A stretch of DNA of 64,000 bases from Bacteroidia bacterium (lineage in GTDB: Bacteria; Bacteroidota; Bacteroidia; Cytophagales; Cyclobacteriaceae), in contig JAUIAO010000009.1 in assembly GCA_030425425.1 (NCBI GenBank), forward strand, positions 62,001-126,000, given 5' to 3'. Every line of letters begins with the position of its first letter. Position 1 is the first letter of the stretch. This document shows, one piece after another, positions 1 through 8,451 of this stretch. The position numbers and the translations under genes were made by a program. Under the pieces are notes generated by a model, which did no database searches, had not been told where the DNA came from, and saw only the letters and a list, made by a program, of their open reading frames with translations.

Positions 1-1303
1 GGTGTACCTCCTTTAGGAGCGTTTCTATTTCTTTATTGCGTGTTTTCAATAAGGCTTGCTGATCTGCCATCTGCTGATATTGCTGCTCGATCAAGTGTTT
101 TTGTGATTCTGCTGCTTCTTTGAGCGACTCTACCTCATCATAGGCAGTAGCATACCTGTCTGATACCAGAAATGCAAGAGATAATACTGCCATCAGTCTA
201 AACAAATTGGGTAATGCCAAAAATCCGTCGAACGATTTGGCATAAATCATAAACTCCAAAACCCACCCACTTAGCGCAAGCAATAAGAAAACCAAAACGG
301 CCAAAAATGTTCGATTGCTAAATTTATTTCTTTGAATAATCAAAAAACCAAGTGATATCAAATAGCAGCTAAAGCCAATGATTACGGAGGGTAAAAGCGC
401 ATGCGTATACCAATGCAAAGGCAGCACAATCACTGCCAGCATGAGTATAGTAAAAGCCAAATTAAAAAACCGGTAAAACCTTCTGGGTAATATGAATGCA
501 ATCAGTGCCAATGAAGACCACCATACAGCATAAAATGAGAAGTATTCGATTCCTACGGTCAATTGCCAGGGCCATGATGGAAACAGTCCTTTAATGATAT
601 GTGTTCCATTAGACAATATCCTAATAGCATAGCCCAATGTTAGTACCACATAAATCAAATAATTGCGATCGCGCTTCCAGGTAACGAACATACCGAGGAA
701 GAATACGCCAATCATCATGAAAGCACCAGCCGTAAAACCATCTATCAAGTTATCGCGCATGAGTTCTTCTCTCAACTTCTTTACCTCACCTATCTTGATA
801 GGGTGAAAGAAACCTGCACTAGCGTGCTGATAATTCGAAACCTCTAAAATAATGGTGTTCTCTCCTGGTACTAATACGGCTTCCAAAACCTGTGGAATCC
901 ACTGTAATGACGAAGTTTGGCCCGATTTACCAACTGTTCCATTGCTACCAATGAGTACGCCATTGACATAAAAATTATAAGCGCTATAAAATCCCTTCAA
1001 CCTGAATCCTGCCCGTTGTTGTTCAGATACTTGCAGATAGGTCACGTAAGTAGCAAACCCAAATCCCTCAATAGTCTGACCATTTAATACGTATCCATTC
1101 CATCTACCAGGATGAACTATAGCTGTATCTGGTGCCTGCTCTATCAATGCCGGATTCTCACTGTAGAGCTCCATCCAATAAAAATTCCAAGGACCATCCA
1201 GTTCTTCCGGATCATTTTCATAGGTCTGTGCCCCAGTTACATTAGAGAGCAGACAACAAACAAGAAACACACAAAAATTTTCTAACAGGTTTCCAGCCAA
1301 CAT
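1..1303 (-). CDS. 7TM-DISM sensor histidine kinase, 3' end cut by window edge
   Basis: I translated this by hand on the minus strand from the ATG at 1303; the frame stays open for 434 codons to the window edge. An N-terminal hydrophobic segment is followed by a beta-rich extracellular domain (about residues 25-175, with a galactose-binding-like GENTIILEVSNY stretch). About seven membrane helices follow (roughly 185-385), then a coiled coil ending in KEIETLLKEVH. This order matches 7TM-DISM receptors, in which a jellyroll domain senses an extracellular ligand. The last visible residues are the start of the HisKA_2 phosphoacceptor motif (EVHHRxKNNLQ in the neighbouring kinase), so the window cuts exactly at the catalytic histidine. 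The ligand is unknown. A link to the adjacent glycan locus is inference only. Confidence 0.85.
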   Translation of the reverse strand, partial: MLAGNLLENFCVFLVCCLLSNVTGAQTYENDPEELDGPWNFYWMELYSENPALIEQAPDTAIVHPGRWNGYVLNGQTIEGFGFATYVTYLQVSEQQRAGFRLKGFYSAYNFYVNGVLIGSNGTVGKSGQTSSLQWIPQVLEAVLVPGENTIILEVSNYQHASAGFFHPIKIGEVKKLREELMRDNLIDGFTAGAFMMIGVFFLGMFVTWKRDRNYLIYVVLTLGYAIRILSNGTHIIKGLFPSWPWQLTVGIEYFSFYAVWWSSLALIAFILPRRFYRFFNLAFTILMLAVIVLPLHWYTHALLPSVIIGFSCYLISLGFLIIQRNKFSNRTFLAVLVFLLLALSGWVLEFMIYAKSFDGFLALPNLFRLMAVLSLAFLVSDRYATAYDEVESLKEAAESQKHLIEQQYQQMADQQALLKTRNKEIETLLKEVH

Positions 1304-1381
1304 GTTAGCAAAATTGGATTCCTGTTTTGCAATTAAAAATAGACCCCAGGGTCCTTTTCCCGATGAATGATTTTTCGTTAG

Positions 1382-1441
1382 TTACTGGTTACTGGGGAAC
1401 GAGTTATTGGTTATTGGTTATTGGTTATTGGTTATTGGTTA
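1382..1441. repeat. Tandem heptanucleotide repeat TTATTGG
   Basis: Five perfect tandem copies of TTATTGG occupy 1404-1438, preceded by two TTACTGG copies at 1382-1395. The run lies between two kinase genes. The short open frames that cross it encode repetitive, protein-unlike sequence and are not genes. Confidence 0.9.
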
Positions 1442-1615
1442 ATAAAAAAACTTTTATACTCAGATGTTCTACTAATAAAACCGACAACCGATCACCGACA
1501 CACGGATACACGGATACAACCATCACTGATTCACCCAATACCGATTATCGATCAAATACGCAGTAAGCAAACACCATTGAGCATGTTTTCACTACTCACT
1601 AATCAACCAAAACAC
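1442..1615. repeat. Degenerate heptamer-periodic intergenic sequence
   Basis: Together with the perfect array this fills the 312-base gap 1304-1615. Many units recur about every seven bases in the form CCGACAA, CCGATCA, CCGACAC, ACGGATA. Next to the stop codon of the TPR kinase, near 1590-1605, is TTCACTACTCACTAATCAA. A closely similar string lies next to the stop codon of the ABC-F gene near 50690. I see no gene here. The promoter of the downstream kinase must lie in this stretch, but I cannot place it. Confidence 0.55.
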
Positions 1616-4054
1616 TTACTCCACTTTTCGTCTGGCTTCCGAATCATAAAAATCTATGGTAAAAACATTCCCTTCTGTATAATGATGGGATAATTCGCCA
1701 AGTAGCTGATTGGACAAACGATAGGCTAATTTTAAACCATAACCGGTTTGAATCAGCTCTGCTAGTGGTTTCGGAAGATTATCTCCTTTATCTCTGACCT
1801 GTATTTGATATTTTCCTTCCCCGGTCTGCTGACAAGTGATTTTCAAATAAAGGTTATTCCCGATAAATGCATATTTAAAACAATTGGTTACGAGCTCATT
1901 GATTGCTAATCCAAGAGGCACCATGGTGTCCACATCAAAGGCCAGGTTTCCACAACCAACATGAAGCTCGGGTTCTTCATCCAGCAGATGAATCTCCGAA
2001 ACACTGGATACCAAATCGATGATGTACTCTTCTAAAGGAATCAAGTCGAGATCATCATGCATGTAAAGTTTTTGATGTATGAGTGACATAGTAGCAACCC
2101 GTGACTTACTGTCCTCCAAAATGATGGCAGCTGCAACCGGATCATCTCCAAGATCATCTATTTCGAGTAAACTAGTAATCACCTGAAGGTTGTTTTTTAC
2201 CCGATGATGAACCTCCTTTAGCAGAGTTTCGATCTGATGATTGCGTTTTTGAATTGATTTTCCCTGTGACTCAATCTGGAGATTTTTCTGATTAAGCATC
2301 CTGTTGTTTCTATAAATCAACCCTCCAGCTATCATCGTGAAAATCAAAATTACAATTGCAATTAGCGTCCACTGACGCTGGTTTTTCAATCCGGCATCTT
2401 TCAGCTGCACATCTTTTCTCAAGAGTTCATTTTCTTGTTCTTTTTCCAGAGTTTGAAACTGAATTTCCATCGCAGCATATCTTCTATCACTTGCTTCATT
2501 AAATAGACTGTCGTTCTGTATTTTGAATAGCTGATGAAAATGCAGTGCCTTTTGGTATTTTCCAGAAGCAGCATAGATTTTTGATGCCAGTTCAAAAACA
2601 TCTCGTTTCATTCGCTGATATTGGGTTTTGATCACAAGAGGTAAGGCTTCTCCTATCAACTTTTGAGCTTCACTGTAATCTTTTAGGTTTAAACGTACTT
2701 CGGCAATTCCGGCCAGATTACGAATCTTCATACCTATGATGAATTGCTCTTCACAGATTTCTAATGATTGCTGGAAATAACCTATGCTCTCTTCGTATCT
2801 CGTGAGCTTGACGAGAATGTTGCCAATATTATAAAGTGGAATCACCCAATGTGATTTGGGATTTGATTTTTTAATTTCAAAACATTGCTGATAGGCTGAG
2901 AGTGCTTCCACAAAATCTCCTGTGGACTCATAGGTATTACCATAACTATTATAAGCTTCTGCTATACCGTTTTTATTCTCCAATCGGCGAAAAATGGCCA
3001 TCGCCTTATCGATCATTTCAATCTGCAAATCCGTCTGATTATTGTCTAGATAGACTTGATACAATCTGATATAAGAATATCCCTTATGCCATTCGCTATC
3101 TAAGGAATCAGCTACAGTTAATCTCAGCTTAGAAAGCTCAATTGATTTGGAGAAGTCGCCTTTCATTCTGAAAGCATAGGCCAAATTATCCAGCTGCTTT
3201 AATTCTTGAACCCGGTTAAAATTAGCCCGGGAAAATGCCAACATCTTGTCGTAGCTTTTTTCCGCCTCTTCATAATTTCCCAAATGATAATATACCTGCG
3301 CTACCAACGCCTCGCATCTTATTGCCAAATTTTCTTGGCCAAGATCCACACATTCATCGCTTAGAAGTAATGTACTATCCAGTGCACCTTGAAGATTCGA
3401 CGATTTATAAATATGCCAATTCTGGATCAATCTGATCTCATTCAATAAATCTTGAAAATCATCATGATGATGAGGTATTGTAAGCTGTGCACTATCAATA
3501 TATAAACGCGCACTGTCCAAACTCCAGCCGTGTATATAGTTCTCCGCAATGGAGCCATAAAGTCTTGTCAAGTTTACAGAATCCGCTCTATTCTTTGAAA
3601 TGGCTAAGGACTTATTCAACAGTGGTATGGACCTTTCATAATTGCTCAGATTATATTCCATTAAACCAAAGTCTCTATAGGTCTTAATTAATAAAAACGA
3701 ATCTTCCGTCAGTTCTAAACACTGCTGGATGAATTGTCGCATCTGATCATATTCATTATGGTTGAAAGCCATCTCAGCTTTAGCCTGATACAACTTGGCA
3801 GACGCTTCATTGTCTAGATTAGATTCATTTACTTCTTCCTCAATAACATACAAAACAGAATCAGCAATCTGAAAATCATAGTTTTTAGTGATTTGGAACA
3901 ATTCAAATTGTGCTTCCAGGTTGCCTTTTTTTGCCTCTTCAAAGACTTGTTTTGATTGAATCAAAGTGGGTACTTGTCCCATCAACAAATAAGGAATCAT
4001 CAACAATAAGTTGATAAAGAACCTTTTCGATATGGATGAAAATCCTTCTTTCAT
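1616..4054 (-). CDS. TPR-containing sensor histidine kinase (HisKA_2 type)
   Basis: This 812-residue protein starts with a hydrophobic signal segment (about residues 10-28). A long run of tetratricopeptide-like repeats follows (about 40-500), then a coiled coil, one membrane helix (about 562-581) and a second coiled coil. The HisKA_2 dimerisation domain has the phosphoacceptor HHRVKNNLQ at 616-617. The HATPase domain shows an N box (INELVTNCFKY, near 718) and a G box (RDKGDN and GYGLKL). It is probably a membrane kinase with periplasmic TPRs. Its ATG follows directly on the TAA of the GH127 gene with no gap, so the two are probably cotranscribed. No response regulator is encoded nearby in the window. 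Confidence 0.88.
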   Translation of the reverse strand: MKEGFSSISKRFFINLLLMIPYLLMGQVPTLIQSKQVFEEAKKGNLEAQFELFQITKNYDFQIADSVLYVIEEEVNESNLDNEASAKLYQAKAEMAFNHNEYDQMRQFIQQCLELTEDSFLLIKTYRDFGLMEYNLSNYERSIPLLNKSLAISKNRADSVNLTRLYGSIAENYIHGWSLDSARLYIDSAQLTIPHHHDDFQDLLNEIRLIQNWHIYKSSNLQGALDSTLLLSDECVDLGQENLAIRCEALVAQVYYHLGNYEEAEKSYDKMLAFSRANFNRVQELKQLDNLAYAFRMKGDFSKSIELSKLRLTVADSLDSEWHKGYSYIRLYQVYLDNNQTDLQIEMIDKAMAIFRRLENKNGIAEAYNSYGNTYESTGDFVEALSAYQQCFEIKKSNPKSHWVIPLYNIGNILVKLTRYEESIGYFQQSLEICEEQFIIGMKIRNLAGIAEVRLNLKDYSEAQKLIGEALPLVIKTQYQRMKRDVFELASKIYAASGKYQKALHFHQLFKIQNDSLFNEASDRRYAAMEIQFQTLEKEQENELLRKDVQLKDAGLKNQRQWTLIAIVILIFTMIAGGLIYRNNRMLNQKNLQIESQGKSIQKRNHQIETLLKEVHHRVKNNLQVITSLLEIDDLGDDPVAAAIILEDSKSRVATMSLIHQKLYMHDDLDLIPLEEYIIDLVSSVSEIHLLDEEPELHVGCGNLAFDVDTMVPLGLAINELVTNCFKYAFIGNNLYLKITCQQTGEGKYQIQVRDKGDNLPKPLAELIQTGYGLKLAYRLSNQLLGELSHHYTEGNVFTIDFYDSEARRKVE

Positions 4055-6415
4055 TTACCTAACCGTCCTTACCGAAAACACAGGCCCTGCCCGGTGACCT
4101 ACATGAGGGATAAAATCAACTCGAATACTTGACTTACCTGATGTTAGCTCAACTGGAATCTGGTAAGGCACATCAATAAATTCACCGGGCTGTTTATCCG
4201 TGATGTTTTCAGTGGCGATTTTCTGACCTTCGATGAATATATCAAACGTTTTGGAACCGGTATAACCACCCCAGTACTCTGCTACCAAAGTGATTTGCTC
4301 TTTGGGATCTACTTTCATTAAAAATCCAAACTGTCCACCCCTACTTGCTACCCTGGCTTTCTTTCCTTTCATTTCATCTACATATATACTATCTCCTGTG
4401 AGCTGATGATCACGCTCTGGCTGCATCTCTCCCATTTCGAAATAGTCAATCGTCCGTCTTTCCAGTTCCTTTTTTGCTTCCAGCTTCGATTTATATTCTG
4501 CTTGATAAGCCTGCCATTGCTCCTCGTTGAACATGTCGAAATAGACAGAATACCTCCTATCATGAATTTTGTAAAAAGGCTTGAGTAAGATATCATTCGG
4601 ACTGCCAACCTCAACTGTCTCGAAGGTATTCACCTGACCTTCTATTCGGTGAACCCAGTCATTCAAATCTCTGGTTTCAGTCATGATCACAGGAACAAAG
4701 TCTGGTAAGCCAGCCTCTGGACTGTCAACTTCACCCAGATCTCCAGCCAAAACCAGTGGTCCGAACATAAATGCTACGCGACTATCATTATCGGGCATAG
4801 TCTCCACTCTCAAGGTAAAAGGAATATTCACAATAATTCTATCTCCGTTTTCCCATTCACGATTGATGGAGATAAAACTACCAGCTTGTTGATCCACTTT
4901 CTTCACTTCCCCATTTACACGCACCTTGATACCTTCTTTAGCCCATTTCGGATATCTGATTTTCAAATCAAATGATTTTGGCTCGTCGGTTTCAATTATC
5001 AAAGTAGTCCCTTGTTCTTCAGGGTAATTGGTTTGCTGAATGAGCTTCACTCCTTTTGCCTCCCATTTCACCTCAGAGGCAACGAACTGAGAGACATATA
5101 GCTCATCATTGTTGTGATAATAGATATTCGCTCCATACTTGGAGTGAGTTTCCATGCCACTTCCCACACAGCAGGTAAACCAATATGGATCTTGATAAAC
5201 CTTGTATCCACCCATCTCGAGAGAGAGATTATAAATGACTCGTCCGGTTTCCGGATGCTGGCTGGCAAGAATATGATTGAATAGTGCTCTTTCGTAAAAA
5301 TCCGCTACCTCTGCTGTCGGTTGCCATTCGAACAGATGACGAGAAAGCTTGAGCATGTTATAGACATTGCAGGTCTCTGTGGTATTGGCACTTAAGCGAT
5401 TCGATAGTTGATCAGGTTTGCCAAAATACTCATGATTACCATTGCCACCTGTGACATAGGAATGGTGATGAACTACCCGATCCCAAAAAAATAATGCGGC
5501 AACAGAATCGGAAGAAACGCCTTCTAATTCATACAGCTTTGACAATCCAATCAATTTTGGAATTTGAGTATTGGCATGCTTTCCGGGTAAGATATCCACT
5601 TCATTAGCTAAAGAATCCAAAATAGCCTTGTGATAGAATGTTCTTGAAAGCTTCAGATACTTATCATCATTAGTCAGTGCAAACAGCTCTGCAAAGGCTT
5701 CATTGATCCCTCCATGCTCACAGTGTAGCATGTTCTGAATTTGTTCTTCATTCAAATCATCTACCACCGTGTAAATCCAATCCGAAAATTTCGTAGCAAC
5801 TTCAATCGCCTGTTCATTTTCGCAATGCTGCTTTGCTGCCAGAAGTCCGGCCAGTATCTTATGCTGAGTGTAAAAAGGCGCCCACAATCCATTCAAGTCA
5901 AAACCTTGGGATCGAATACTTCCTTGAGCAACTTCCTCAGTAAAGACTTTCTTTCCATTTTTAAAAGCACCGATGTATCCATCCGCGTCAGCCGCCTGAC
6001 AATCACCCAATTCAGATACGATATAATCCACTCTATTTTTGTAATCCTCATTGCCTGTGGTGCTATACATCAAAGCACAAGCTTTCAAATAGTGCCCCAG
6101 ACTATGTCCTGCTATGGTTTCTGCCTCCCATCCTTCATAAGGATCGGCTTTTGGTTTTAAATCAGCTTCAATTCGGAATCGAGCTAGCAATCGATCCGGC
6201 TCAAAAGTCTCAAGCAGCATTTTCTGGTTCAGATCCGTGGCGTTCTTGAAGGGTCCATCGAGAAGTTTTACCTCTTTCAGATCAAATTGTTGAACTGGTT
6301 TAGGGGCTTTGTTTATTCGTTCTTTTTCAGATTGACAAGAGAAAACTATCAACGCAACTGTGAGTAACAAAGAACACAACAAAACTGATTTCATATGCTT
6401 TCTAATTTTTTCCAT
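4055..6415 (-). CDS. GH127-type beta-L-arabinofuranosidase (DUF1680 family) lipoprotein
   Basis: GH127 enzymes release beta-L-arabinofuranose from arabino-oligosaccharides. The characterised HypBA1 uses a zinc-bound cysteine nucleophile. Here Glu347 and Cys349 (TTETCN) and Cys415-Cys416 (FTCCVGSG) reproduce the zinc-binding set E-x-C plus CC, and Glu329 (GNHEYF) sits where the acid/base is expected. The N-terminus ends in a lipobox (IVFSC, Cys27), so this is a lipoprotein of the cell surface or periplasm. The (alpha/alpha)6 domain is about residues 45-440 and beta domains follow. The C-terminal 120 residues look like an added beta-sandwich. An in-frame ATG at codon 8 is an alternative start. 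Family assignment is firm; exact substrate is inferred. Confidence 0.9.
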   Translation of the reverse strand: MEKIRKHMKSVLLCSLLLTVALIVFSCQSEKERINKAPKPVQQFDLKEVKLLDGPFKNATDLNQKMLLETFEPDRLLARFRIEADLKPKADPYEGWEAETIAGHSLGHYLKACALMYSTTGNEDYKNRVDYIVSELGDCQAADADGYIGAFKNGKKVFTEEVAQGSIRSQGFDLNGLWAPFYTQHKILAGLLAAKQHCENEQAIEVATKFSDWIYTVVDDLNEEQIQNMLHCEHGGINEAFAELFALTNDDKYLKLSRTFYHKAILDSLANEVDILPGKHANTQIPKLIGLSKLYELEGVSSDSVAALFFWDRVVHHHSYVTGGNGNHEYFGKPDQLSNRLSANTTETCNVYNMLKLSRHLFEWQPTAEVADFYERALFNHILASQHPETGRVIYNLSLEMGGYKVYQDPYWFTCCVGSGMETHSKYGANIYYHNNDELYVSQFVASEVKWEAKGVKLIQQTNYPEEQGTTLIIETDEPKSFDLKIRYPKWAKEGIKVRVNGEVKKVDQQAGSFISINREWENGDRIIVNIPFTLRVETMPDNDSRVAFMFGPLVLAGDLGEVDSPEAGLPDFVPVIMTETRDLNDWVHRIEGQVNTFETVEVGSPNDILLKPFYKIHDRRYSVYFDMFNEEQWQAYQAEYKSKLEAKKELERRTIDYFEMGEMQPERDHQLTGDSIYVDEMKGKKARVASRGGQFGFLMKVDPKEQITLVAEYWGGYTGSKTFDIFIEGQKIATENITDKQPGEFIDVPYQIPVELTSGKSSIRVDFIPHVGHRAGPVFSVRTVR

Positions 6416-6580
6416 TGGGTTGTTAAAAAATCGATGACGTGTACAACTTTTATCCCTTTGATGAGACCAGTGCTGTATTCGTTTAAAATTTTATATACCA
6501 TGATACACACTTTTTGTGTTTCCAAATGTTTTGTTTCATATGATATATAAAAATCACTTAGAAATTAACATCATTTATTC
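6416..6580. promoter_or_regulatory. Upstream region of the GH127 gene
   Basis: The 165 bases between the DUF885 stop and the GH127 start contain a short inverted repeat (ACACA, five bases, TGTGT, near 6503-6517) and a TCATATGA palindrome near 6538. Both are plausible regulatory sites or a weak transcript end for the DUF885 gene. I could not identify a clear Bacteroidota promoter (TTTG/TAnnTTTG). Confidence 0.3.
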
Positions 6581-8335
6581 TCACTCAAAATCCATCGAAA
6601 ACCTCCACTTGGTCTTGAAATTCTTTTTGATTTCCTCTTTTTTCAAAATAGCCCTGAGAATTTCTATTGGAATGTTTCCTTCTCTCATCACCGCATCATG
6701 AAATTGCTTTTCTGTCCAGCCCTCAGCCAGCATTTCTTTCTTCAAGGCGTAAAACTGCAACCCTCCGGTCATGTATGCCAACTGGTAAAGCGGACCATAA
6801 CCACCTGTGAATGACCGCCTCACTTCGGCCTCAGCGTTTGCATATTCATGACCCACTCTGTTTACCAGCATATCAATACATTCCTGAGGAGTCATTTTGT
6901 TCATGTGATAGCTAAGTGAAAAAATGATGCGAGCACATCTGTGCATTCTCCAAAATAGCATCCCTATTCTTTCCTCCGGTGTATCCGGGAAGTCAAGATT
7001 CCAAAGATTGATTTCCCAATAAAGTGCCCAGCCCTCCATCCAGAATGGATTGTAAAACAGATTACGATAAGGCTTGTATCGGCTCGCCATAAACATCTGC
7101 ATGTGATGGCCCGGTATCAATTCGTGATGTACGGTGGCTGTAGAGAAATTGGGATTATTACCACGCATGCTCATCATTTTCTGGTCGTGAGTCATGGTAT
7201 TGGTCGGGTAAGAAATGATGATCGTTTCTCCACCAAGGAAAAACGGACTTACCAGTTGCCTTTCTGGTGACATCATTTTCATTCTCCATGTCTCCTTTGC
7301 AAACTCTGGAATGGTGATCAAGTCGCGTTCTTCTATAAAATGTACTGCTTCCCATGCCAGAGAATCGATTATTGCAGGCTGTTGTCCCGGAGGTACATAG
7401 GTATTCTTTACGTGTTCCAGAGCAGCCTTCCAATCAGTTCCATATCCAAGTTCTCGTGATGCTTTGAGCATTTCAGCCTCACAATATTGGAATTGTTCTT
7501 CTGCAGCTTTAATTAGTTCATCTGGTTTGTATGGAATAAATGAATATTCCAAACTCTTAATAATCGCTTCCTCTCCTATAGGCTTACCAACAATCCCACT
7601 TCCATCGTCTTTTGCTGCTTTGGTAGAATATCCCTCTTCTAAAAACTCAGCTGATCCCATCCCATCATCATAGTTCTCACCTAAAAAACCTGCGTAATCT
7701 TTCAAGGTTTCTTGCAACTGCTGATGCGGTTTTTCCATCCACCAGGTAAACATTGGATCATAGGCATTGTAAAAATCGAACGCTTCCTTTACGTTTTCAG
7801 CTAAGGATTCTATTGCCAGCCGGGCTTTATCCGCATCCATCCAATCATTGTAAGGAAGTGCTTTCATTTCTTCTTTCTTATCAGAAAAACCCACGGTAAT
7901 TTGACTCATCTGCTTCGCAAGCTGCTCGTACTCAGGGACTGATCCTCTTCTTCTTTTCCTCACAAAATCAAAAAGTGGCTCCAAACCATCCAGCGAATGT
8001 TTAACTCTTTTGAACTGTTCGTAATCGATTTGTAAGAAATAGTTTTCTTTTTCTAAGTGATTATTCAGCAACACAAAATCAGCTTTTCCTTGCTGTGATA
8101 GGCCATCAAAATCGATCTGAGATAGTTGATTCTGCCAGCTCTGAAATAAGTCAGTGAATCTTGAATAATACTCATCAGAGTATTTCAATGTGTATTTGCG
8201 CTGCAATGCCCAGTAGTCCGCACTATATTGCTCTATCGGCTCATAAAGCTCACTAGCTCCAGTGGATTGTCCAAAAACGAAATTTGAGAAAGTGACAAAT
8301 GATAAGGTAATAAAAAAAGAGAATTTCATACTCAT
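6581..8335 (-). CDS. DUF885 family zinc peptidase-like secreted protein
   Basis: The 584-residue protein has a signal peptide (MSMKFSFFITLSFVTFSNFVFG) and belongs by sequence pattern to the DUF885 group, related to zinc carboxypeptidases and dipeptidases. The diagnostic motif HHELIPGHHMQ, an HExxGH-like zinc site, lies near residue 400, with a downstream EGWALYWE element supplying a third ligand. The family is usually about 550-600 residues, so this copy looks complete. It lies in the same direction as GH127, 165 bases upstream of it. A peptidase inside a glycan locus is unusual, and the physiological substrate cannot be told from sequence. A non-cognate neighbour is possible. Confidence 0.8.
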   Translation of the reverse strand: MSMKFSFFITLSFVTFSNFVFGQSTGASELYEPIEQYSADYWALQRKYTLKYSDEYYSRFTDLFQSWQNQLSQIDFDGLSQQGKADFVLLNNHLEKENYFLQIDYEQFKRVKHSLDGLEPLFDFVRKRRRGSVPEYEQLAKQMSQITVGFSDKKEEMKALPYNDWMDADKARLAIESLAENVKEAFDFYNAYDPMFTWWMEKPHQQLQETLKDYAGFLGENYDDGMGSAEFLEEGYSTKAAKDDGSGIVGKPIGEEAIIKSLEYSFIPYKPDELIKAAEEQFQYCEAEMLKASRELGYGTDWKAALEHVKNTYVPPGQQPAIIDSLAWEAVHFIEERDLITIPEFAKETWRMKMMSPERQLVSPFFLGGETIIISYPTNTMTHDQKMMSMRGNNPNFSTATVHHELIPGHHMQMFMASRYKPYRNLFYNPFWMEGWALYWEINLWNLDFPDTPEERIGMLFWRMHRCARIIFSLSYHMNKMTPQECIDMLVNRVGHEYANAEAEVRRSFTGGYGPLYQLAYMTGGLQFYALKKEMLAEGWTEKQFHDAVMREGNIPIEILRAILKKEEIKKNFKTKWRFSMDFE

Positions 8336-8401
8336 AATTAAATACGTATCAATTAGATAAACCTTAAAAATACGGTAGTAATATCATTTTCTGTGTCTTT
8401 T

Positions 8402-8420
8402 ATACAATGTAATAAGTATG
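8402..8420 (+). promoter_or_regulatory. Candidate operator: ATAC/GTAT inverted repeat
   Basis: ATACAAT at 8402-8408 and GTATG at 8416-8420 form an imperfect inverted repeat 32 bases upstream of the DUF5695 gene. The pattern resembles the sites at 27180-27194 and 33429-33454, also upstream of glycan genes. It lies in the divergent spacer 8336-8451, which must also hold the DUF885 promoter. No protein is known to bind it. Confidence 0.35.
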
Positions 8421-8451
8421 ACACTTTGGTAAACACCTTCAAACAACATCC

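Noticed and set aside
1404-1438. CRISPR array
   Set aside because: The unit is a seven-base direct repeat without spacers and no Cas genes are present.
1327-1693. Two plus-strand ORFs crossing the heptamer array
   Set aside because: They encode repetitive TTATTGG translations with no protein-like composition, and the region is intergenic between two kinase genes.
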